Below are positions 1 through 5,946 of a stretch of 64,000 bases of DNA, piece by piece (position 1 is the stretch's first letter; every line of letters begins with the position of its first letter). The stretch lies in NCBI RefSeq assembly GCF_014202475.1, contig NZ_JACHGV010000008.1, positions 310,001 to 374,000 of the forward strand, read 5' to 3'. This stretch comes from Streptomyces paradoxus (GTDB taxonomy: Bacteria > Actinomycetota > Actinomycetes > Streptomycetales > Streptomycetaceae). The notes below the pieces were generated by a model. It did no database searches, had not been told where the DNA came from, and saw only the letters and a program-made list of their open reading frames with translations. Both the position numbers and the translations under genes were made by a program.

Positions 1-242
1 TGCGGGAGCTCAAGCAGCAGGACGGCAAGGACATCTGGCTGCTGGGCGGGGCCGAGCTGGCGGGCGCCCTGTACGCCGAGATCGACACGCTGATCCTCAA
101 AGTGGGCCCGCTGACCATCGGCGACGGGATCCCGCTGTTCTCCCGCAAGGCCGCCTTCGACCCGCGTACCTGGACACTCACCGACCACACCGCCCTCAAG
201 AGCGGCGCCGTGTTCCTGACCTACACGCGCAACACCGACTGA
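1..242 (+). CDS. Dihydrofolate reductase family protein, 3' end (partial)
   Basis: The reading frame is open from the window edge (first full codon at base 3) to TGA at 240-242. The 79 visible residues contain WLLGGAELAGALYAEID, followed by a turn reading GPLTIGDGIPLF and a final strand of hydrophobic residues. This is the C-terminal half of the RibD-C/DHFR-like fold, in which the GGAEL segment helps bind NADPH. Streptomyces carry many of these small reductases (usually about 185-200 residues) and their substrates are mostly unknown. The N-terminal half lies outside the window, so the specific role cannot be inferred. A strong hairpin lies 57 bases downstream. Confidence 0.85.
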   Translation, partial: RELKQQDGKDIWLLGGAELAGALYAEIDTLILKVGPLTIGDGIPLFSRKAAFDPRTWTLTDHTALKSGAVFLTYTRNTD

Positions 243-298
243 GATCCCCCGGCGGGCGGCGCTCTTGACGCGGACTCAGTCGTTCCCGACGCCCAGCA

Positions 299-342
299 GC
301 GGCCCTGCGACTGCACCTGAGAGGTGAATGCCGCAGGGCCGC
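299..342. terminator. Intrinsic terminator-like hairpin with internal small stem
   Basis: Arms GCGGCCCTGCG (299-309) and CGCAGGGCCGC (332-342) pair perfectly over 11 bp. The 22-nt loop itself holds a small stem, CACCT-GAG-AGGTG. There is no T-run, as is usual in Streptomyces. The position after the reductase stop suggests transcription termination. Confidence 0.6.
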
Positions 343-560
343 GCTGAGAGGGGCGAAGGTCACAGCGGCATATCGGACAATTCGCAACTTCGATCTTCAC
401 GGAAGTCTCACAAGTTGGCTAAGTTGGTTACAGCATGCACGACTTCCACCGATCGATAGGTGGTTCAGTGCGCTCACGGACCGAAGGAGTGCCCTTTCCA
501 TGGCGCTGGAACGAACCTCGCGCCTCGAAGTGAGCGACTTCCCGGACAAGGCCAACTCCC
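343..560. other. Intergenic stretch before NlpC gene, with a short possible leader ORF
   Basis: No full gene is visible here. ATG at 500 opens a 42-codon frame that ends at TGA around 628 and overlaps the following NlpC/P60 reading frame out of phase. It begins MALERTSRLEVSDFPDKANS and has no recognisable domain. It could be a small gene, or sequence that replaced the 5' end of the NlpC gene. Confidence 0.35.
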
Positions 561-1943
561 TTGCCGCGGAGGCCCTCACCATCGAGTCCCGGATCCGGCA
601 GTCGGCTGGTGCCCGTGCTGGCGCATGACGGCGAGGCGCCGAGCCCTGACGAGGTCCGGCGGCGGATCGACAGCCTCTACGACCGGGCCGAGAGCGACAC
701 GGGCACCTTCAACGCGACCCGCGCCGCTGCGATCCCGCGTCAGCGGGGCACGGACGCCCGCGGCCGGTCCGAGGAGGACATGGCGCCGGCGACCCAATCC
801 CTTGCCAGGCAGTGGTTCGACGTCGCCCGCGCCAAGCTGGGCCCGTCCGTGCCGGCGTGGCAGTCGGACCGGAGGATGCCGGTCCGGCCCGACCGCGCAC
901 CCCAGGCGGAACGATCCGTGCGCCCGGCGGAACGTCCCGCAGAACCCCGTGCCCTCGAAGCGGCCAAGGCGCCCACCGGTGGTGTGCGGGAGCTGACCAG
1001 TGGATCAGCGCAGGCACCAGCCACTGAGATCCTCCCGGAGCTCTCCGGCCAGCGAGCCGCACCGGCTGCGGCAGGCGAAGCCCGGCGGGTCGAGAGTGCC
1101 TCGTGGACCGCTGAGCAGCCGGGCCTCGGTGGCGACCTGGCGGCGTGGCCGCTGTCCGAGCCCGTACCGGCGCTCGCGCCGGAGCCCAGCCCAGAGTCCC
1201 TCGCGGCGCTGCCCGCCCTCCCGGCCCCCACCGCGGCTGCTCACCAGGTGGATCTTCCAGCGAGCGGGGCGGAGACGTACGGTGCCGACCTGACGACCGT
1301 CACGACCGCACCGTATGCCGCACCCCTGCCAGCGGATCTCGCCGCCTACTACGCCGCAGGTCCGCCGGCCGAAGTGACCACCGCGACCCATGGCGCCGGC
1401 CTGCCCGACATCTCCGCACCAGTCCTGGCCGCTCATGCTCCGGCAGCGCCCGTTGAGCCGGCCGCCGCACCGGCCCTCGCCGCGCCGACGGCCCCGGATG
1501 CCCTCACCGCACGCGAGATTCCCGCCACCACCTACACACCGGTCGCCGGCGGAGAACCCTGGCTGACGCCGGTCGCCGGCCACAGCACCCAGGCCGAGCG
1601 GGTGATCGCCTTCGCTCGCGCGCAGATCGGTCTGCCTTGCGTATGGGGCGCGGTCGGGCCGGGATCGTACGACGCGGCAGGTCTCACCCAGGCCGCCTGG
1701 AAGACCGTCGGCGTCACGCTTCCCCGGACCACCCAGGCCCAGTGGACAGCGGGAGTCCAGGTCTCGCTCGCTGATGTCCAGGTCGGGGACCTGGTCTTCT
1801 TCCACGACGACCCAGGCCACGTCGGGATCTGGAGCGGCGACGGCATGATGATTCACGCCCCCGGCCCGGGTGCCCTCATCCGTGAGGAGTCGGTGTTCTT
1901 CGCCGGCCAGTCGGCGATCAAGGGCGCGATCCGCCCGGCTTGA
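561..1943 (+). CDS. NlpC/P60-like protein lacking the catalytic cysteine and signal peptide
   Basis: This is an NlpC/P60-type cell-wall peptidase homologue of about 440-460 residues. The frame opens at TTG 561; GTG 609 is an alternative start and neither has a good Shine-Dalgarno site. Residues after VPVLAHDGEAPS resemble the mature N-terminus of secreted Streptomyces NlpC proteins, with VLA as the end of a signal peptide whose hydrophobic part is missing. A long Ala/Pro-rich linker leads to the C-terminal domain (about the last 120 residues). There the family motif YDCSG reads YDAAG, so the nucleophilic Cys is Ala. The His of DPGHVGIW and the later IHAP segment remain. A Cys occurs earlier in LPCVWG, where Tyr is usual. 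Endopeptidase activity is therefore unlikely. It is either a cell-wall-binding pseudoenzyme or a decaying gene. Confidence 0.75.
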   Translation: MPRRPSPSSPGSGSRLVPVLAHDGEAPSPDEVRRRIDSLYDRAESDTGTFNATRAAAIPRQRGTDARGRSEEDMAPATQSLARQWFDVARAKLGPSVPAWQSDRRMPVRPDRAPQAERSVRPAERPAEPRALEAAKAPTGGVRELTSGSAQAPATEILPELSGQRAAPAAAGEARRVESASWTAEQPGLGGDLAAWPLSEPVPALAPEPSPESLAALPALPAPTAAAHQVDLPASGAETYGADLTTVTTAPYAAPLPADLAAYYAAGPPAEVTTATHGAGLPDISAPVLAAHAPAAPVEPAAAPALAAPTAPDALTAREIPATTYTPVAGGEPWLTPVAGHSTQAERVIAFARAQIGLPCVWGAVGPGSYDAAGLTQAAWKTVGVTLPRTTQAQWTAGVQVSLADVQVGDLVFFHDDPGHVGIWSGDGMMIHAPGPGALIREESVFFAGQSAIKGAIRPA

Positions 1944-2130
1944 CGTCGGCTGTCGGCGCAGCCGGGGAGAAGTGAGGTGGGGGATTCCGCCGTGTCCCTG
2001 GGACATCAGGGCACTTGGGGGACGCCACACCATGACGTCCGGCGTCGGGCCTTGGCCTGTGTTCCTGCGTGCGCGGCGGCAGGGGATATGTCGATCGACA
2101 CGGCCTGACGACCTGACTAGGGTCGCGGGC

Positions 2131-2541
2131 GTGACGATCAAGTTGAACGATGGCGCACGCAGGCTCCTTGACGATGTGAATCCCGCGGTACTGGCCACCG
2201 TGAACCCCGACGGCAGCCCGCAGACCTCGGTGGTCTGGGTCGCCCGGGACGGCGACGACCTGCTGCTCTCTTCGGCAGCCGGCCGCCGCAAGGTCACCAA
2301 TGTGGAGCGCGACGCGCGGGTCAGCCTGACGGTCTATGACCGGGCCGACCCGCTGCGGTATCTGGAGGTACGCGGTACCGCGACGGTGGCCGAGGACCCG
2401 GGCCGGAAGCTGGCCGTCGCACTGGCCGAGCAGTACGAGGGGCCTGGCGCGGGCCAGGAGTACGTGGAACTGCCGCCGGAGGTGGTGCGGGTGGTCGTCA
2501 GGATCACCCCGCAGCGGCTGGTCGGCACCGTCATCGACTGA
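2131..2541 (+). CDS. PPOX-class pyridoxamine 5'-phosphate oxidase-like protein
   Basis: A 136-residue single-domain split-barrel flavin/F420-binding protein. It begins VTIKLNDGARRLLDD and contains the family signatures LATVNPDGSPQTSVVWV, RRKVTNVERDARVSL and LRYLEVRGTATV. These match the TIGR03618-like F420-dependent group common in actinobacteria, which reduce or oxidise small molecules using F420 or FMN. GTG at 2131 was chosen because the conserved fold starts immediately after it; the frame continues upstream without homology. The gene converges on the alpha/beta hydrolase gene. The cofactor and substrate cannot be told from sequence alone. Confidence 0.85.
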   Translation: MTIKLNDGARRLLDDVNPAVLATVNPDGSPQTSVVWVARDGDDLLLSSAAGRRKVTNVERDARVSLTVYDRADPLRYLEVRGTATVAEDPGRKLAVALAEQYEGPGAGQEYVELPPEVVRVVVRITPQRLVGTVID

Positions 2542-2618
2542 CCGTCCGCGGACCTTCCGGACCTGGATGACTGCATCGACGACGGCCCTCCAGCGAGCCC
2601 ATCGCCATGGCTGGGGGA

Positions 2619-4142
2619 TCACCTGGTCAGGTGGGTGACCACCGAGCGCATCGCCTGGCGCAGGGCGGGGATCGTCTCCTCCGGTGCGTTGAGGGTTTCG
2701 AAGCCGTGGAAGCCGTTGGGGACATCGATCAGCTCGAGTTGCGCGGCGCAGTCGTCCGCCGCGGTCACGAACGCGTCGACGGTCGCGGCGATCTCGGGAG
2801 CCTCTCGCCCGGCGCGAAGGAGTACGACAGGCAGGGGACCCGCCTGTTCGACCGCCCTGGCGGGGTGGAAACGGCTGCCGGCCAGGCCCCAGGCGGGAAG
2901 GGGGGCCAGGACGGGATAGGACGCGGCCAGGCAGCGCAGCCAGGCGGGGGGTCGTGCCAGCCAGTCCGTGGTGAGGAGGCCGCCGCCTGAGAAGAACCAC
3001 AGGGCGATCCGGTCGGCGTCCACCCGGGCGTCGGCCCGCACCAGCTCGACCCCCGCGGCGATGTCCGCGGCGGCGCGGTCATAGTCCGAGAGATCGTGGA
3101 GGCGGTGGTCGAGAGTCGCGCCGATCATGCCCTCGGCGGCGGCCAGGCGGGCGTATCCCACCAGGGCCGGCCACTCGCGCGGGCTCGGCCGCGCTCCGGC
3201 GGGCACCGGTCCGCCGTGCACGAAGACCACGGCCGGTCGCGGGCCATCGCCGTCGGGGACGTACAGATCGACATGACCCTGGCGGTCGCGGGGCAGCTCG
3301 GGGACGTCCAACGGGAACGGGCGCAGATGGGCGGGCGCGGGTGCGCCGTCGCCGGCCGGTCGCAGCCGGTGCCCCTCGCCGGCCGCGGCACGCAGCAGGA
3401 CGTCCGCCAGTGCGGCGGGACCGGACAGCATCGGCCAGTGCCCGGTGGGGAGTTCGAAGAAGCTGACCTGAGGCTCGGTCAGGGCGGCCAGCGCAGGATC
3501 GCCGAAGTCGACGAGCCTCTGCACGAGGTCGATACTGGCGCCGTTCCGGGCGCACAGCACGCCTGAGACGGGAACCGCGGCGACCGCTCCGGTCAGCCGC
3601 AACGGCTCAAGCAGGGTGCCCAGCGGTTGTGGCGCCGCCAGGTCGGTCAACCGCTTCAGAGTCACCTCGTCGAGGTCGGCGGTACTGCCCCAGCGCCCCC
3701 ACTCGTCCAGGCCTGGTGGAGCCAGCACGCCCTCGCGCTCGCCCGCCTCCGCACGTTCGGCCAGCTGCGCACGCAGCACCTGGTCCGGCACGGCGGCCAG
3801 CGCCGGAACACCGTTCTGCGGCATCCCGCAGTCCAGGTAGACGACGCGTGCGATGCGCTCCGCCCGCCGGTCGGCGGCGCCGAGCACCGGGTGGATCCCG
3901 TAGTCGTGACCGACGAGCACGATTTCCTGCCCGGACGTCGCGTCCACCGCGTCGATCGCCGCGATCACGTCCTCGATGTGCGTCTCCAGACCGACGTGCC
4001 CCGGATGGGCGGACCGGGCCGGGTCGACGCCCGTCAGCGGAACAGCGTGCACCGTGCTGCCCGCCGCTACCAGCCGCGCGGCCGTCTCCTCCCAGACCTG
4101 GGCCCCGGTGAACACACCCGCAACCATGATGAACACGTGCAC
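2619..4142 (-). CDS. Two-domain alpha/beta hydrolase
   Basis: Two alpha/beta-hydrolase folds are fused in about 507 residues. The N-terminal unit (roughly 1-235) starts VHVFIMVAGVFTGAQVW and resembles the hydroxynitrile-lyase/methylesterase-type family, but the nucleophile elbow reads VGHDYGIHP, with Asp where Ser is usual, as in epoxide hydrolases. The C-terminal unit (roughly 260-507) has the oxyanion motif FVHGGPVP, the elbow WFFSGGG with Ser, and NGFHGFET for the catalytic His. GTG at 4142 was chosen because GGGAGG (4148-4153) lies five bases upstream; ATG at 4160 is the alternative. The gene is divergent from a MerR regulator, with a 19-bp-spacer promoter pointing toward it, so it is probably induced by a small molecule sensed by that regulator. 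The substrate is unknown. Confidence 0.8.
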   Translation of the reverse strand: MHVFIMVAGVFTGAQVWEETAARLVAAGSTVHAVPLTGVDPARSAHPGHVGLETHIEDVIAAIDAVDATSGQEIVLVGHDYGIHPVLGAADRRAERIARVVYLDCGMPQNGVPALAAVPDQVLRAQLAERAEAGEREGVLAPPGLDEWGRWGSTADLDEVTLKRLTDLAAPQPLGTLLEPLRLTGAVAAVPVSGVLCARNGASIDLVQRLVDFGDPALAALTEPQVSFFELPTGHWPMLSGPAALADVLLRAAAGEGHRLRPAGDGAPAPAHLRPFPLDVPELPRDRQGHVDLYVPDGDGPRPAVVFVHGGPVPAGARPSPREWPALVGYARLAAAEGMIGATLDHRLHDLSDYDRAAADIAAGVELVRADARVDADRIALWFFSGGGLLTTDWLARPPAWLRCLAASYPVLAPLPAWGLAGSRFHPARAVEQAGPLPVVLLRAGREAPEIAATVDAFVTAADDCAAQLELIDVPNGFHGFETLNAPEETIPALRQAMRSVVTHLTR

Positions 4143-4227
4143 GAAGTCCTCCCGTCTCATGACGCCGCGCCAGTCGCGTACGCCCTCGTCCGCGGGCCGC
4201 CCGTGGCTGCCTCGCCCGCGCCCCGGT

Positions 4228-4258
4228 ACCGTAGGAACTCCCCTTAAGGGAGGTTCAA
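4228..4258 (-). promoter_or_regulatory. MerR-type promoter/operator between hydrolase and MerR gene
   Basis: On the minus strand TTGAAC (4253-4258) and TACGGT (4228-4233) are separated by exactly 19 bp, the long spacer typical of MerR-activated promoters. A near-palindrome centred on CTTAAG fills the spacer: GAAC..CCCTT faces AAGGG..GTTC (4235-4256), with 9 of 11 positions matching. It should drive the hydrolase gene. The right arm also contains AAGGGAGG, which can serve as the Shine-Dalgarno site of the divergent MerR gene. Confidence 0.7.
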
Positions 4259-4279
4259 CTGTCCGCGTCGCACGAGCCG

Positions 4280-5203
4280 TTGTGGAGCATCGGGGAACTC
4301 GCCGAGCGCGCCGGTGCCACGGTGAAGACCGTCCGCTTCTACTCCGACCAAGGCCTGCTCCCCGAAGCCTCCCGCAGCAGTGGCGGACACCGCCGCTACG
4401 GCCCCCAGGCACTGGAACGACTGCAGCTGATCCGTTCCCTGCGCACCCTTGACCTGCCCCTGCCCGAGATACGCCGCATCCTCGAGGACGAAGAGGCGGC
4501 CGGGCGTGTGCTGGAGAACGCCCTCGACAGCCGCCTGCGCGGGCTCGGCAGTGAGCTGAAGGCCCTGCGCTGGCGAGAAGCGGCACTCCAGCTGGTGCGG
4601 GACTGCCCGCCGGCTCAGCGCGCCGGCCGGCTGAAGCTGCTCAGCGCGTTGAGCACCCCGCCGAGCACCGCGCCCCTGGCCAGGTTCTGGCGCGCTTGGC
4701 TGCCGGCGCGGATGCCCCGCCTCGCGACGGCCGCCTTCCTGGAGGCGGCCGTCCCCCAGCCGCCCGACGAACCGCATCCGTCCCAGGTGCTCGCCTTCGC
4801 CCGGCTGCACGCGATGACGACGGCTCCCTGCCCGAACGGCCGGCAGCCCCAACCGGACGTGCACCGAGCAGCAGGGGCCGGCGGCGCCGCGCTGCTCTAC
4901 GCGGGCCTCGCCGAAGCCTTCGAACTCGCAGCCCCCCACCTGCGCCAGGCGAACGACCCGCATCCAGGTGAGGCCCTGGACGCCTACGTCGCCGCGTACG
5001 CGAGCGCCTATCGCAGCCGCGACACCCACGAGTTCCGCCGCTTGCTGGCCGCCCGCCTGTCGGCCGAGGCGCGCCTGAACCAGTACTGGGAACTCGCCGC
5101 CATCGTCCTGACTCCGCCGGGCGGCCACCCCCAGCCGACCCCGGGCTCCACGGACGACTGGCTGCGCGCGGCACTGCAACTGGACAACGCCGGAGCGGCG
5201 TAA
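4280..5203 (+). CDS. MerR family transcriptional regulator
   Basis: About 307 residues. The N-terminal winged helix is clear: WSIGELAERAGATVKTVRFY, then DQGLLPEASRSSGGHRRYG and the coiled-coil dimer helix LERLQLIRSLRTLDLPLPEI. The remaining 190 residues form a helical effector domain of unknown ligand with no cysteine cluster, so a metal sensor is unlikely. The start shown is TTG 4280. An in-frame CTG at 4259 would add seven residues and sits five bases after AAGGGAGG (4246-4253), a far better ribosome site, so the real start may be that rare codon. It is divergent from the two-domain hydrolase and probably controls it through the palindrome between them. Confidence 0.85.
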   Translation: MWSIGELAERAGATVKTVRFYSDQGLLPEASRSSGGHRRYGPQALERLQLIRSLRTLDLPLPEIRRILEDEEAAGRVLENALDSRLRGLGSELKALRWREAALQLVRDCPPAQRAGRLKLLSALSTPPSTAPLARFWRAWLPARMPRLATAAFLEAAVPQPPDEPHPSQVLAFARLHAMTTAPCPNGRQPQPDVHRAAGAGGAALLYAGLAEAFELAAPHLRQANDPHPGEALDAYVAAYASAYRSRDTHEFRRLLAARLSAEARLNQYWELAAIVLTPPGGHPQPTPGSTDDWLRAALQLDNAGAA

Positions 5204-5421
5204 GTCCTGCCCCAGCCGTCGACGCCGTACCCGAAGGCTGCGACTTCGGCCGGTACAGCGCTCTTAGCCGACCTGGCGCCTCTTTGTGCCGAGTTTTCTC
5301 CTTCTCGATTCCGCGGCGCTGCGCCCAGGGCATTCTTGCGGCGGTTGTGGAAGGGCCGGCGTGAGCAGAGGCGCCGCGTCGGAGTCCGAGCGGGTGGACG
5401 ATCCGTGCGGAACACCGTCTT

Positions 5422-5946
5422 GTGCGGGGAGTGGATCTGTTGACTGGGGGGACGCGATGGCTGCTGGCGGGGGCGGGGGCGGTGGCGATGGTGGCGTTCA
5501 CCGTGCCGACGGTGACGTGCGGGATGTGGCTGCTGCCGGCTCTGGTGTCGGACGCGGCGGCGCGGTGGGGCGTGTCGTCCGCGCTGGGTGCGGCGGTGGC
5601 CGCGCTGTCCGTGCTGTGGGGGCAGGGCTTCGCCACACGCCCGGGCGGTGGGGGCGGCACCGCAGGCGGGCCGACGCGCAGCGTTCAGGCGACCGGGACG
5701 AGGGCGGTCGCGGTGGGAGCGACCGTGCAGGGGAACATCTCCACGGGTGACGGCGGCGTACCGGGCACGAACCCGCCTTCCGGCCACACGACGCAAGGGA
5801 CGACGACCGCTTCCCCGCAGCGCCAGGCGGGGACAGCGCCGTCGGGGTCGGTGACGGCCTCAGGTGAACGGTCGGTCGCTGTCGGCGGTGCCGTCGTCGG
5901 CGACATCACCACGGGCGATCGCCCGTCCGAAGGGGACCGCCGATGA
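5422..5946 (+). CDS. Small membrane protein with repeated glycine/aspartate motif, partner of STAND ATPase
   Basis: About 174 residues. Two hydrophobic segments near the N-terminus (about residues 13-35 and 50-66) are followed by a Gly/Thr/Pro-rich tail that should be soluble. The tail holds two copies of a motif: ATGTRAVAVGATVQGNISTG and ASGERSVAVGGAVVGDITTG, each ending in Asp. The same motif recurs at the N-terminus of the next protein (ASGERSIAI...GVASTGD). Such short repeats look like beta-strand stacking units, which is an inference. The gene overlaps the next by ATGA (5943-5946), so the two are translationally coupled. The start is uncertain: GTG 5422, GTG 5431 and TTG 5440 are all possible. 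No enzymatic motif is seen. Confidence 0.65.
   Translation: MRGVDLLTGGTRWLLAGAGAVAMVAFTVPTVTCGMWLLPALVSDAAARWGVSSALGAAVAALSVLWGQGFATRPGGGGGTAGGPTRSVQATGTRAVAVGATVQGNISTGDGGVPGTNPPSGHTTQGTTTASPQRQAGTAPSGSVTASGERSVAVGGAVVGDITTGDRPSEGDRR

Noticed and set aside
1005..2300. 431-codon minus-strand ORF
   Set aside because: Antisense to the NlpC gene and upstream of PPOX; no family resemblance, Arg/Gly-rich.
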